A stretch of DNA of 64,000 bases from Ptiloglossa arizonensis (Eukaryota; Arthropoda; Insecta; Hymenoptera; Colletidae), in assembly GCF_051014685.1 (NCBI RefSeq), contig NW_027479037.1:204519-268518 (forward strand). Reading direction: 5' to 3'. Position 1 is the stretch's first letter; each line of letters begins with the position of its first letter. Of the stretch, positions 1-16,745 are shown one piece after another. The notes beneath the pieces were generated by a model that searched no databases, had not been told where the DNA came from, and was given only the letters and a program-made list of their open reading frames with translations. A program made the position numbers and the translations under genes.

Positions 1-3000
1 ACGTTATGCGTTATAGGATATACGTCATGCGTTATAGGATATACGTTATACGTTATACGTTATACGTTATACGTTATACGTTATACGTTATACGTTATAC
101 GTTATACGTTACACGTTATACGTTATACGTTATACGTTATACGTTATACGTTATACGTTATACGTTATACGTTATACGTTATACGTTATACGTTATACGT
201 TATACCTTATACATTATACGTCACACGTTATACGTTATACGTTATACGTTATACGTTATACGTTATACGTTATACGTTAAACGTTATACGTTATACGTTA
301 TACGTTATACGTTATACGTTATACGTTATACGTTATACGTTATACGTTATACGTTATACGTTATACGTTATACGTTATACGTTATACGTTATACCTTATA
401 CATTATACGTCAGACGTTATACGTTATACGTAATACGGTATACGTTATGCGTTATACGTTATACGTTATACGTTATACGTTATACGTTATACGTTATACG
501 TTATACGTTATACGTTATACGTTATACGTTATACGTTATACGTTATACGTTATACGTTATACGTTATACGTTATACGTTATACGTTATACGTTATACGTT
601 ATACGTTATACGTTATACGTTATACGTTATACGTTATACGTTATACGTTATACGTTATACGTTATACCTTATACATTATACGTCAGACGTTATACGTTAT
701 ACGTAATACGGTATACGTTATGCGTTATACGCTATACGTTATACGTTATGCGCTATACGTAATACGTTATACGTTATAGGTTATACGTTATACGTTATAC
801 GTTATACGTCATACGTTATACGTTATAAGTTATACGTTATACGTTATACGTCATACGTTATATGTTATACGTTATACTTTATACGTTATACGTTATACGT
901 TATACGTTATACGTTATACGTTATACGTTATACGTAATACGTTATACGTTATACGTTATACGTTATACGTTATACGTTATACGTTATACGTTATACGTTA
1001 TACGTTATACGTTATACGTTATACGTTATACGTTATACGTTATACGTTATACGTTATTCGTTATACGTTATACGTTATACGTTATACGTTATACGTTATA
1101 CGTTATACGTTATACGTCACACGTTATACGTTATACGTTATACGTTATACCTTATACATTATACGTCACACGTTATACGTTATACGTAATACGGTATACG
1201 TTATGCGTTATACCCTATACGTTATACGATATGCGCTGTACGTAATACGTTATACGTTATAGATTATACGTTATACGTTATACGTTATACGTTATACGTT
1301 ATACGTTATACGTTTTACGTTATACGTTATACGTTATACGCTATACGTTATACGTTATACGTTAAAAGTTATACGTCATACGTTATACGTTATACGTTAT
1401 ACGTTATACGTTTTACGTTATACGTTATACGTTATACGTTATACGTTATACGTTATACGTTATACGTTATACGTTATACGTTATACGTTATACGTTATAC
1501 GTAATACGTTATACGATATACGTTATACGTTATACGAAATACGTTATACGTTAGACGTTATACGTAATACGTTATACGTTGTACGTTATAGGTCATACCT
1601 TATACGTGATACGTCACACGTTATAAGTTATACGTTATACGTTATACGTTATACGTTATACGTAATACGTTATACGTTATACGTTATACGTTATTCGTTA
1701 TACGTTATGCGTTATACGTTATACGTTATACGTTATACGTTATTCGTCATACGTTATACGTTATACGTTATACGTTATACGTTATACGTTATACGTTATA
1801 CGTTATACGTTATACGTTATACGTTATACGTTATACGTTATACGTTAAACGTTATACGTTATACGTTATACGTTATACGTTATACGTTATACGTTATACG
1901 TTATACGTTATACGGTAAACGTTATGCGTTATACGCTATACGTTATGCGGTGTAGGATATACGTCATGCGTTATAGGATATACGTCATGCGTTATAGGAT
2001 ATACGTTATACATTATACGTTATACGTTATACGTTATACGTTATACGTTATACGTTATACGTTATACGTTATACGTTATAGGTCATACCTTATACGTGAT
2101 ACGTCACACGTTGTAAGTTATACGTTATACGTTATACGTTATACGTTATACGTTATACGTAATACGTTATACGTTATACGTTATACGTTATACGTTATTC
2201 GATATACGTTATACGTTATTCGATATACGTTATACGTTATACGTTATACGTTATACGTTATACGTTATACGTTATACGTTATACGTTATACGTCATACGT
2301 TATACGTTATACGTTATACGTTATACGTTATACGTTATACGTTATACGTTATACGTTATACGTTATACGTAATACGTTATACGTTATACGTTATTCGTTA
2401 TACGTTATACGTTATACGTTATACGTTATACGTTATACGTTATACGTTATACGTTATACGTTATACGTTATACGTTATACGTTATACGTTATACGTTATA
2501 CGTTATACGTTATACCTTATACATTATACGTCAGACGGTATACGTTATACGTAATACGGTATACGTTATGCGTTATACGCTATACGTTATACGTTATGCG
2601 CTATACGTAATACGTTATACGTTATAGGTTATACGTTATACGTTATACGTTATACGTTATACGTTATACGTTATACGTTATACGTTATAAGTTATACGTT
2701 ATACGTTATACGTCATACGTTATATGTTATACGTTATACTTTATACGTTATACGTTATACGTTCTACGTTATACGCTATAAGTTATAGGTCATACCTTAT
2801 ACGTGATACGTCATACGTTATACGTTATACGTTATACGTTATACGTTATACGTTATACGTTATACGTTATACGTTATACGTTATACGTTATACGTTATAC
2901 GTTATACGTTATACGTTATACGTTATACGTTATACGTTATACGTTATACGTTATACGTTATACGTTATACGTTATACGTTATTCGTTATACGTTATACGT

Positions 3001-3889
3001 TATACGTTATACGTTATACGTTATACGTTATACGTTATACGTTATACGTTATACGTTATACGTTATACGTTATACGTTATACGTTATACGTTATACGTTA
3101 TATGTTATACGTTATACGATATACGTTATACGTTATACGTAATACGTTATCGGTTATACGTTACACGTAATACGTTGTACGTTATACGTTATAGGTCATA
3201 CCTTATACGTGATACGTCACACGTTATAAGTTATACGTTATACGTTATACGTTATACGTTATACGTAATACGTTATACGTTATACGTTATACGTTATACG
3301 TAATACGTTATACGTTATACGTTATACGTTATACGTTATACGTTATACGTTATACGTTATACGTTATACGTTATACGTTATACGTTATACGTTATACGTT
3401 ATACGTTATACGCTATACGTTATACGTTATACGTTATACGTTATACGTTATACGTTATACGTTATACGTTATACGTTATACGTTATACGTTATACGTTAT
3501 AGGTCATACCTAATACGTGATACGTGATACGTCATACGTTATACGTTATACGTTATACGTTATACGTTATACGTTATACGTTATACGTTATACGTTATAC
3601 GTTATACGTTATACGTTATACGTTATACGTTATACGTTTTACGTTATACGTTATACGTTATACGTTATACGTTATACGTTATACGTTATACGTTATACGT
3701 TATACGTTATACGTTATACGTTATACGTTATACGTTATACGTTATACGTTATACGTTATACGTTATACGTTATACGTTATACGTTATACGTTATACGTAA
3801 TACGTTATACGTTATACGTTATACGTTGTACGTAATACGTTATACGTTATACGTTACACGTTATACGTTATACGTTATACGTTATACGT

Positions 3890-5600
3890 TATACGTTATA
3901 CGTTATACGTTATACGTTATACGTTATACCTTATACATTATACGTCAGACGTTATACGTTATACGTAATACGGTATACGTTATGCGTTATACGCTATACG
4001 TTATACGTTATGCGCTATACGTAATACGTTATACGTTATAGGTTATACGTTATACGTTATACGTTATACGTTATACGTTATACGTTATACGTTATACGTT
4101 ATACGTTATAAGTTATACGTTATACGTTATACGTCATACGTTATATGTTATACGTTATACTTTATACGTTATACGTTATAAGTTATACGTTATACGCTAT
4201 AAGTTATAGGTCATACCTTATACGTGATACGTCATACGTTATACGTTATACGTTATACGTTATACGTTATACGTTATACGTTATACGTTATACGTTATAC
4301 GTTATACGTTATACGTTATACGTTATACGTTATACGTTATACGTAATACGTTATACGTTATACATTATACGTTATACGTTATACGTTATACGTTATACGT
4401 TATACGTTATACGTTATACGTTATTCGTTATACGTTATGCGTTATACGTTATGCCTTATACGTTATACGTTATTCGTCATACGTTATACGTTATACGTTA
4501 TACGTTATACGTTATACGTTATACGTTATACGTTATACGTTATACGTTATACGTTATACGTCATACGTTAAACGTTATACGTTATACGTTATACGTTATA
4601 CGTTATACGTTATACGGTAAACGTTATGCGTTATACGCTATACGTTATGCGGTGTAGGATATACGTCATGCGTTATAGGATATACGTCATGCGTTATAGG
4701 ATATACGTTATACATTATACGTCATACGTTATACGTTATACGTTATACGTTATACGTTATACGTTATACGTTATACGTCATACGTTAAACGTTATACGTT
4801 ATACGTTATACGTTATACGTTATACGTTATACGGTAAACGTTATGCGTTATACGCTATACGTTATGCGGTGTAGGATATACGTCATGCGTTATAGGATAT
4901 ACGTCATGCGTTATAGGATATACGTTATACATTATACGTTATACGTTATACGTTATACGTTATACGTTATACGTTATACGTTATACGTTATACGTTATAG
5001 GTCATACCTTATACGTGATACGTCACACGTTATAAGTTATACGTTATACGTTATACGTTATACGTTATACGATATACGTTATACATTATACGTAATACGT
5101 AATACGTAATAAGTAATACGTTATACGTTATACGTTATACGTTATACGTTATACGTTATACGTTATACGTTATACGTTATACGTCATACGTTATATGTTA
5201 TACGTTATACTTTATACGTTATACGTTATAAGTTATACGTTATACGCTATAAGTTATAGGTCATACCTTATACGTGATACGTCATACGTTATACGTTATA
5301 CGTTATACGTTATACGTTATACGTTATACGTTATACGTTATACGTTATACGTTATACGTTATACGTTATACGTTATACGTTATACGTTATACGTTATAAG
5401 TTATACGTTATACGTTATACGTCATACGTTATATGTTATACGTTATACTTTATACGTTATACGTTATAAGTTATACGTTATACGCTATAAGTTATAGGTC
5501 ATACCTTATACGTGATACGTCATACGTTATACGTTATACGTTATACGTTATACGTTATACGTTATACGTTATACGTTATACGTTATACGTTATACGTTAT
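3890..5600. repeat. Higher-order block, copy 1 (also at 11.7 and 13.5 kb)
   Basis: The order of variant units here recurs at 11,702-13,195 and partly at 13,518-14,480. Shared landmarks are CCTTATACATTATACG at 3,929 and 11,741 and ATGCCTTATACG at 4,451, 12,263 and 13,551. The offsets are 7,812 bp, then 7,595 bp, and 1,288 bp between the second and third copies, all multiples of seven. This copy carries an extra 217-bp repeat of the GGTGTAGGATATACG group (4,650 and 4,867) that the others lack, which accounts for the change of offset. Block ends are approximate because the flanks are consensus units. Confidence 0.85.
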
Positions 5601-8110
5601 ACGTTATACGTTATACGTTATACGTTATACGTTATACGTTATACGTTATACGTTATACGTTATACGTTATACGTTATACGTTATACGTTATACGTTATAC
5701 GTTATACGTTATACGTTATACGTTATACGTTATACGTTATACGTTATACGTTATACGTTATACGTTATACGTTACACGTTATACGTTATACGTTACACGT
5801 TATACGTTATACGTTATACGTTATACCTTATACATTATACGTCACACGTTATACGTTATACGTTATACGTTATACGTTACACGTTATACGTTATACGTTA
5901 CACGTTATACGTTATACGTTATACGTTATACCTTATACATTATACGTCACACGTTATACGTTATACGTTATACGTTATACGTTATACGTTATACGTTATA
6001 CGTTAAACGTTATACGTTATACGTTATACGTTATACGTTATACGTTATACGTTATACGTTATACGTTATACGTTATACGTTATACGTTATACGTTATACG
6101 TTATACGTTATACCTTATACATTATACGTCAGACGTTATACGTTATACGTAATACGGTATACGTTATGCGTTATACGTTATACGTTATACGTTATACGTT
6201 ATACGTTATACGTTATACGTTATACGTTATACGTTATACGTTATACGTTATACGTTATACGTTATACGTTATACGTTATACGTTATACGTTATACGTTAT
6301 ACGTTATACGTTATACGTTATACGTTATACGTTATACGTTATACGTTATACGTTATACGTTATACGTTATACGTTATACGTTATACGTTATACGTTATAC
6401 CTTATACATTATACGTCAGACGTTATACGTTATACGTAATACGGTATACGTTATGCGTTATACGCTATACGTTATACGTTATGCGCTATACGTAATACGT
6501 TATACGTTATAGGTTATACGTTATACGTTATACGTTATACGTCATACGTTATACGTTATAAGTTATACGTTATACGTTATACGTCATACGTTATATGTTA
6601 TACGTTATACTTTATACGTTATACGTTATACGTTATACGTTACACGTTATACGTTATACGTTATACGTAATACGTTATACGTTATACGTTATACGTTATA
6701 CGTTATACGTTATACGTTATACGTTATACGTTATACGTTATACGTTATACGTTATACGTTATACGTTATACGTTATTCGTTATACGTTATACGTTATACG
6801 TTATACGTTATACGTTATACGTTATACGTTATACGTTACACGTTATACGTTATACGTTATACGTTATACCTTATACATTATACGTCACACGTTATACGTT
6901 ATACGTAATACGGTATACGTTATGCGTTATACGCTATACGTTATACGTTATGCGCTGTACGTAATACGTTATACGTTATAGATTATACGTTATACGTTAT
7001 ACGTTATACGTTATACGTTATACGTTATACGTTTTACGTTATACGTTATACGTTATACGCTATACGTTATACGGTATACGTTAAAAGTTATACGTCATAC
7101 GTTATACGTTATACGTTATACGTTATACGTTTTACGTTACACGTTATACGTTATACGTTATACGTTATACGTTATACGTTATACGTTATACGTTATACGT
7201 TATACGTTATACGTTATACGTTATACGTAATACGTTATACGATATACGTTATACGTTATACGTAATACGTTATACGTTAGACGTTATACGTAATAAGTTA
7301 TACGTTGTACGTTATAGGTCATACCTTATACGTGATACGTCACACGTTATAAGTTATACGTTATACGTTATACGTTATACGTTATACGTAATACGTTATA
7401 CGTTATACGTTATTCGTTATACGTTATGCGTTATACGTTATACGTTATACGTTATACGTTATTCGTCATACGTTATACGTTATACGTTATACGTTATACG
7501 TTATACGTTATACGTTATACGTTATACGTTATACGTTATACGTTATACGTTATACGTTAAACGTTATACGTTATACGTTATACGTTATACGTTATACGTT
7601 ATACGTTATACGTTATACGTTATACGTTATACGGTAAACGTTATGCGTTATACGCTATACGTTATGCGGTGTAGGATATACGTCATGCGTTATAGGATAT
7701 ACGTCATGCGTTATAGGATATACGTTATACATTATACGTTATACGTTATACGTTATACGTTATACGTTATACGTTATACGTTATACGTTATACGTTATAG
7801 GTCATACCTTATACGTGATACGTCACACGTTATAAGTTATACGTTATACGTTATACGTTATACGTTATACGTTATACGTAATACGTTATACGTTATACGT
7901 TATACGTTATACGTTATTCGATATACGTTATACGTTATTCGATATACGTTATACGTTATACGTTATACGTTATACGTTATACGTTATACGTTATACGTTA
8001 TACGTTATACGTCATACGTTATACGTTATACGTTATACGTTATACGTTATACGTTATACGTTATACGTTATACGTTATACGTTATACGTAATACGTTATA
8101 CGTTATACGT
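5195..8110. repeat. Higher-order block, copy 1 (also at 14.1-16.7 kb)
   Basis: The cassette order recurs at 14,078-16,745. Landmarks are the group containing TTATACTTTATACG and the GGTGTAGGATATACG group (7,666 and 16,303). The offset is 8,883 bp on the left and 8,637 bp on the right. The later copy lacks about 245 bp, including one CCTTATACATTATACG cassette (6,110 or 6,401 here), and carries a one-base register slip at 14,546 absent from this copy. The block overlaps the right part of the preceding block, so duplications in this domain are nested. Confidence 0.82.
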
Positions 8111-8699
8111 TATACGTTATACGTTATACGTTATACGTTATACGTTATACGTTATACGTTATACGTTATACGTTATACGTTATACGTTATACGTTATACG
8201 TTATACGTTATACGTTATACGTTATACGTTATACGTTATACGATATACGTTATACGTTATACGTTATACGTTATACGTTATACGTTATACGTTATACGTT
8301 ATACGTTATACGTTATACGTTATAGGTCATACCTTATACGTGATACGTCATACGTTATACGTTATACGTTATACGTTATACGTTATACGTTATACGTTAT
8401 ACGTTATACGTTATACGTTATACGTTATACGTTATACGTTCTACGTTATGCGTTATACGTTGTACGTTATACGTTATACGTTATACGTTATACGTTATAC
8501 GTTATACGTTATACGTTATACGTTATACGTTATACGTTATACGTCATACGGTATACGTTATGCGTTATACGCTATACGTTATACGTTATACGCTATACGT
8601 TATACGTTATACGTTATAAGTTATACGTTATACGTTATACGTTATACGTTATACGTTATACGTTATACGTTATACGTTATACGTTATACGTTATACGTT

Positions 8700-8800
8700 T
8701 TACGTTATACGTTTTACGTTATACGTCATAGGTTACACGATACACGTTATACGTTACACGTAATATGTAATACGTTGTACGTTTAACGTTATTCGTTATA
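8700..8800. repeat. Locally degenerate satellite patch
   Basis: About fourteen successive units depart from ACGTTAT far more than elsewhere in domain A. They include CGTCATAGGTTACACG, ATACACG, GTAATATG, GTTGTACG and GTTTAACG. The 7-bp register is unchanged across the patch (ACG cores stay at position 1 modulo 7). It contains a GTCATAGG group otherwise typical of domain B. No gene or other element is visible; it is either an older block that escaped homogenisation or an inserted piece of a domain-B-like array. Confidence 0.7.
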
Positions 8801-10249
8801 CGTTATACGTTATACGTTATACGTTATACGTTATACGTTATACGTTATACGTTATACGTTATACGTTATACGTTATACGTTATACGTCATACGTTATACG
8901 TTATACGTTATACGTTATACGTTATACGCTATACGTTATACGTTATACGTTATAAGTTATACGTTATACGTTATACGTTATACGTTATACGTTATACGTT
9001 ATACGTTATACGTTTTACGTTATACGTTATACGTTATACGTTATACGTTATACGTTATACGTTATACGTTATACGTTATACGTTATACGTTATACGTTAT
9101 ACGTTATACGTTATACGTTTTACGTTATACGTTTTACGTTATACGTTATACGTTATACGTTATACGTTATACGTTATACGTTATACGTTATACGTTATAC
9201 GTTATACGTTATACGTTATACGTTATACGTTATACGTTATACGTTATACGTTATTCGTTATACGTTATACGTTATACGTTATACGTTATACGTTATACGT
9301 TATACGTTATACGTTATACGTTATACGTTATAGGTCATACCTTATACGTGATACGTCATACGTTATACGTTATACGTTATACGTTATACGTTATACGTTA
9401 TACGTTATACGTTATACGTTATACGTTATACGTTATACGTTTTACGTTATACGTTATACGTTATACGTTATACGTTATACGTTATACGTTATACGTTATA
9501 CGTTATACGTTATACGTTATACGTTATACGTTATACGTTATACGTTATACGTTATACGTTATACGTTATACGTTATACGTTATACGTTATACGTTATACG
9601 TTATACGTTATACGTTATACGTTATACATTATACCTTATACATTATACGTCAGACGTTATACGTTATACGTAATACGGTATACGTTATGCGTTATACGCT
9701 ATACGTTATACGTTATGCGCTATACGTAATACGTTATACGTTATAGGTTATACGTTATACGTTATACGTTATACGTTATACGTTATACGTTATACGTTAT
9801 ACGTTATACGTTATAAGTTATACGTTATACGTTATACGTCATACGTTATATGTTATACGTTATACTTTATACGTTATACGTTATACGTTATACGTTATAC
9901 GCTATAAGTTATAGGTCATACCTTATACGTGATACGTCATACGTTATACGTTATACGTTATACGTTATACGTTATACGTTATACGTTATACGTTATACGT
10001 TATACGTTATACGTTATACGTTATACGTTATACGTTATACGTCATACGTTATACGTTATACGTTATACGTTATACGTTATACGTTATACGTTATACGTTA
10101 TACGTTATACGTTATACGTTATACGTTATACGTTATACGTTATACGTTATACGTTATACGTTATACGTTATACGTTATACGTTATACGTTATACGTTATA
10201 CGTTATACGTTATACGTTATACGTTATACGTTATACGTTATACGTTATA

Positions 10250-11500
10250 CGTTATACGGTATACGTTATGCGATATACGCTATACGTTATGCGTTATAGG
10301 ATATACGTCATGCGTTATAGGATATACGTTATACGTTATACGTTATACGTTATACGTTATACATTATACGTTATACGTTATACGTTATACGTTATACGTT
10401 ATACGTTATACGTTATACGTTATACGTTATACGTTATACGTTATACGTTATACGTTATACGTTATGCGTTATAAGTCATACCTTATACGTGATACGTCAT
10501 ACGTTATACGTTATACGTTATACGTTATACGTTATACGTTATACGTTATACGTTTTACGTTATACGTTATACGTTATACGTTATACGTTATACGTTATAC
10601 GTTATACGTTATACGTTATACGTTATACGTTATACGTTATACGTTATACGTTATACGTTATACGTTATACGTTATACGTTATACGTTATACGTTATACGT
10701 TATACGTTATACGTTATACGTTATAGGTCATACCTTATACGTGATACGTGATACGTCATACGTTATACGTTATACGTTATACGTTATACGTTATACGTTA
10801 TACGTTATACGTTATACGTTATACGTTATACGTTATACGTTATACGTTATACGTTATACGTTATAGGTCATACCTTATACGTGATACGTGATACGTCATA
10901 CGTTATACGTTATACGTCATACGTTATACGTTATACGTTATACGTTATACGTTATACGTTATACGTTATACGTTATACGTTATACGTTATACGTTATACG
11001 TTATACGTTATACGTTATACGTTATACGTTATACGTTATACGTTATACGTTATACGTTATACGTTATACGTTATACGTTATACGTTATACGTTATACGTT
11101 ATACGTTATACGTTATACGTTATACGTTATACGTTATACGTTATACGTTATACGTTATACGTTATACGTTATACGTTATACGTTATACGTTATACGTTAT
11201 ACGTTATACGTTATACGTTATACGTTATACGGTATACGTTATGCGATATACGCTATACGTTATGCGTTATAGGATATACGTCATGCGTTATAGGATATAC
11301 GTTATACGTTATACGTTATACGTTATACGTTATACATTATACGTTATACGTTATACGTTATACGTTATACGTTATACGTTATACGTTATACGTTATACGT
11401 TATACGTTATACGTTATACGTTATACGTTATACGTTATACGTTATGCGTTATAAGTCATACCTTATATGTGATACGTCATACGTTATACGTTATACGTTA
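10250..11500. repeat. Tandem 980-bp higher-order pair, copy 1 (again at 17.3-18.3 kb)
   Basis: A landmark group ATGCGTTATAAGTCATACC occurs at 10,465 and 11,445 (980 bp apart), and a GCGATATACGCTATACG group at 10,270 and 11,243. The landmark pair recurs at 17,289 and 18,283 (994 bp apart). So a two-copy tandem was itself duplicated about 6.83 kb away, with one- to two-unit length differences. The offset is not a multiple of seven only because the 14,546 slip lies between the copies. Confidence 0.78.
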
Positions 11501-11701
11501 TACGTTATACGTTATACGTTATACGTTATACGTTTTACGTTATACGTTATACGTTATACGTTATACGTTATACGTTATACGTTATACGTTATACGTTATA
11601 CGTTATACGTTATACGTTATACGTTATACGTTATACGTTATACCTTATACATTATACGTCAGACGTTATACGTTATACGTAATACGGTATACGTTATGCG
11701 T

Positions 11702-13195
11702 TATACGTTATACGTTATACGTTATACGTTATACGTTATACCTTATACATTATACGTCAGACGTTATACGTTATACGTAATACGGTATACGTTATGCGTT
11801 ATACGCTATACGTTATACGTTATGCGCTATACGTAATACGTTATACGTTATAGGTTATACGTTATACGTTATACGTTATACGTTATACGTTATACGTTAT
11901 ACGTTATACGTTATACGTTATAAGTTATACGTTATACGTTATACGTCATACGTTATATGTTATACGTTATACTTTATACGTTATACGTTATAAGTTATAC
12001 GTTATACGCTATAAGTTATAGGTCATACCTTATACGTGATACGTCATACGTTATACGTTATACGTTATACGTTATACGTTATACGTTATACGTTATACGT
12101 TATACGTTATACGTTATACGTTATACGTTATACGTTATACGTTATACGTTATACGTAATACGTTATACGTTATACATTATACGTTATACGTTATACGTTA
12201 TACGTTATACGTTATACGTTATACGTTATACGTTATTCGTTATACGTTATGCGTTATACGTTATGCCTTATACGTTATACGTTATTCGTCATACGTTATA
12301 CGTTATACGTTATACGTTATACGTTATACGTTATACGTTATACGTTATACGTTATACGTTATACGTTATACGTCATACGTTAAACGTTATACGTTATACG
12401 TTATACGTTATACGTTATACGTTATACGGTAAACGTTATGCGTTATACGCTATACGTTATGCGGTGTAGGATATACGTCATGCGTTATAGGATATACGTC
12501 ATGCGTTATAGGATATACGTTATACATTATACGTTATACGTTATACGTTATACGTTATACGTTATACGTTATACGTTATACGTTATACGTTATAGGTCAT
12601 ACCTTATACGTGATACGTCACACGTTATAAGTTATACGTTATACGTTATACGTTATACGTTATACGATATACGTTATACATTATACGTAATACGTAATAC
12701 GTAATAAGTAATACGTTATACGTTATACGTTATACGTTATACGTTATACGTTATACGTTATACGTTATACGTTATACGTCATACGTTATATGTTATACGT
12801 TATACTTTATACGTTATACGTTATAAGTTATACGTTATACGCTATAAGTTATAGGTCATACCTTATACGTGATACGTCATACGTTATACGTTATACGTTA
12901 TACGTTATACGTTATACGTTATACGTTATACGTTATACGTTATACGTTATACGTTATACGTTATACGTTATACGTTATACGTTATACGTTATAAGTTATA
13001 CGTTATACGTTATACGTCATACGTTATATGTTATACGTTATACTTTATACGTTATACGTTATAAGTTATACGTTATACGCTATAAGTTATAGGTCATACC
13101 TTATACGTGATACGTCATACGTTATACGTTATACGTTATACGTTATACGTTATACGTTATACGTTATACGTTATACGTTATACGTTATACGTTAT
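11702..13195. repeat. Higher-order block, copy 2 of the 3.9-5.6 kb block
   Basis: Same ordered variant landmarks as 3,890-5,600, at offset 7,812 bp up to about 12,524 and 7,595 bp after that. It diverges at about 13,205, where a CGTTACACGTAATACG group replaces consensus units. Confidence 0.82.
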
Positions 13196-13517
13196 ACGTT
13201 ATACGTTACACGTAATACGTTGTACGTTATACGTTATAGGTCATACCTTATACGTGATACGTCACACGTTATAAGTTATACGTTATATGTTATACGTTAT
13301 ACGTTATACGTAATACGTTATACGTTATACGTTATACGTTATACGTAATACGTTATACGTTATACGTTATACGTTATACGTTATACGTTATACGTTATAC
13401 GTTATACGTTATACGTTATACGTTATACGTTATACGTTATACGTTATACGTTATACGTTATACGTTATACGTTATACGTTATACGTTATACGTTATACGT
13501 TATACGTTATACGTTAT

Positions 13518-16500
13518 ACGTTATTCGTTATACGTTATGCGTTATACGTTATGCCTTATACGTTATACGTTATTCGTCATACGTTATACGTTATACGTTA
13601 TACGTTATACGTTATACGTTATACGTTATACGTTATACGTTATACGTTATACGTTATACGTCATACGTTAAACGTTATACGTTATACGTTATACGTTATA
13701 CGTTATACGTTATACGGTAAACGTTATGCGTTATACGCTATACGTTATGCGGTGTAGGATATACGTCATGCGTTATAGGATATACGTCATGCGTTATAGG
13801 ATATACGTTATACATTATACGTTATACGTTATACGTTATACGTTATACGTTATACGTTATACGTTATACGTTATACGTTATAGGTCATACCTTATACGTG
13901 ATACGTCACACGTTATAAGTTATACGTTATACGTTATACGTTATACGTTATACGATATACGTTATACATTATACGTAATACGTAATACGTAATAAGTAAT
14001 ACGTTATACGTTATACGTTATACGTTATACGTTATACGTTATACGTTATACGTTATACGTTATACGTCATACGTTATATGTTATACGTTATACTTTATAC
14101 GTTATACGTTATAAGTTATACGTTATACGCTATAAGTTATAGGTCATACCTTATACGTGATACGTCATACGTTATACGTTATACGTTATACGTTATACGT
14201 TATACGTTATACGTTATACGTTATACGTTATACGTTATACGTTATACGTTATACGTTATACGTTATACGTTATACGTTATAAGTTATACGTTATACGTTA
14301 TACGTCATACGTTATATGTTATACGTTATACTTTATACGTTATACGTTATAAGTTATACGTTATACGCTATAAGTTATAGGTCATACCTTATACGTGATA
14401 CGTCATACGTTATACGTTATACGTTATACGTTATACGTTATACGTTATACGTTATACGTTATACGTTATACGTTATACGTTATACGTTATACGTTATACG
14501 TTATACGTTATACGTTATACGTTATACGTTATACGTTATACGTTATCGGTATACGTTATACGTTATACGTTATACGTTATACGTTATACGTTATACGTTA
14601 TACGTTATACGTTATACGTTATACGTTATACGTTATACGTTACACGTTATACGTTATACGTTACACGTTATACGTTATACGTTATACGTTATACCTTATA
14701 CATTATACGTCACACGTTATACGTTATACGTTATACGTTATACGTTACACGTTATACGTTATACGTTACACGTTATACGTTATACGTTATACGTTATACC
14801 TTATACATTATACGTCACACGTTATACGTTATACGTTATACGTTATACGTTATACGTTATACGTTATACGTTAAACGTTATACGTTATACGTTATACGTT
14901 ATACGTTATACGTTATACGTTATACGTTATACGTTATACGTTATACGTTATACGTTATACGTTATACGTTATACGTTATACGTTATACGTTATACGTTAT
15001 ACGTTATACGTTATACGTTATACGTTATACGTTATACCTTATACATTATACGTCAGACGTTATACGTTATACGTAATACGGTATACGTTATGCGTTATAC
15101 GCTATACGTTATACGTTATGCGCTATACGTAATACGTTATACGTTATAGGTTATACGTTATACGTTATACGTTATACGTCATACGTTATACGTTATAAGT
15201 TATACGTTATACGTTATACGTCATACGTTATATGTTATACGTTATACTTTATACGTTATACGTTATACGTTATACGTTACACGTTATACGTTATACGTTA
15301 TACGTAATACGTTATACGTTATACGTTATACGTTATACGTTATACGTTATACGTTATACGTTATACGTTATACGTTATACGTTATACGTTATACGTTATA
15401 CGTTATACGTTATACGTTATTCGTTATACGTTATACGTTATACGTTATACGTTATACGTTATACGTTATACGTTATACGTTACACGTTATACGTTATACG
15501 TTATACGTTATACCTTATACATTATACGTCACACGTTATACGTTATACGTAATACGGTATACGTTATGCGTTATACGCTATACGTTATACGTTATGCGCT
15601 GTACGTAATACGTTATACGTTATAGATTATACGTTATACGTTATACGTTATACGTTATACGTTATACGTTATACGTTTTACGTTATACGTTATACGTTAT
15701 ACGCTATACGTTATACGGTATACGTTAAAAGTTATACGTCATACGTTATACGTTATACGTTATACGTTATACGTTTTACGTTACACGTTATACGTTATAC
15801 GTTATACGTTATACGTTATACGTTATACGTTATACGTTATACGTTATACGTTATACGTTATACGTAATACGTTATACGATATACGTTATACGTTATACGT
15901 AATACGTTATACGTTAGACGTTATACGTAATAAGTTATACGTTGTACGTTATAGGTCATACCTTATACGTGATACGTCACACGTTATAAGTTATACGTTA
16001 TACGTTATACGTTATACGTTATACGTAATACGTTATACGTTATACGTTATACGTTATTCGTTATACGTTATGCGTTATACGTTATACGTTATACGTTATA
16101 CGTTATTCGTCATACGTTATACGTTATACGTTATACGTTATACGTTATACGTTATACGTTATACGTTATACGTTATACGTTATACGTTATACGTTATACG
16201 TTAAACGTTATACGTTATACGTTATACGTTATACGTTATACGTTATACGTTATACGTTATACGTTATACGGTAAACGTTATGCGTTATACGCTATACGTT
16301 ATGCGGTGTAGGATATACGTCATGCGTTATAGGATATACGTCATGCGTTATAGGATATACGTTATACATTATACGTTATACGTTATACGTTATACGTTAT
16401 ACGTTATACGTTATACGTTATACGTTATACGTTATAGGTCATACCTTATACGTGATACGTCACACGTTATAAGTTATACGTTATACGTTATACGTTATAC

Positions 16501-16745
16501 GTTATACGTTATACGTAATACGTTATACGTTATACGTTATACGTTATACGTTATTCGATATACGTTATACGTTATTCGATATACGTTATACGTTATACGT
16601 TATACGTTATACGTTATACGTTATACGTTATACGTTATACGTTATACGTCATACGTTATACGTTATACGTTATACGTTATACGTTATACGTTATACGTTA
16701 TACGTTATACGTTATACGTTATACGTAATACGTTATACGTTATAC
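13518..16745. repeat. Higher-order blocks: third copy of the 4.4-5.6 kb part, then second copy of 5.2-8.1 kb
   Basis: ATGCCTTATACG at 13,551 begins a repeat of the block at 12,263 (1,288 bp earlier). From 14,078 the cassette order follows 5,195-8,110 up to about 16,745, where a run with ATTCG and GTTAGACG variants replaces the pattern. This copy carries the only register slip found in domain A. Confidence 0.8.
14540..14554. other. One-base register slip (6-bp unit) in the satellite
   Basis: The sequence CGTTATCGGTATACG contains a 6-bp unit: the A between TAT and CGG is missing. To the left ACG cores lie at positions equal to 1 modulo 7, and to the right, as far as the retroelement, at 0 modulo 7. 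The net register change over 1-21,480 equals this single event. Confidence 0.9.
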
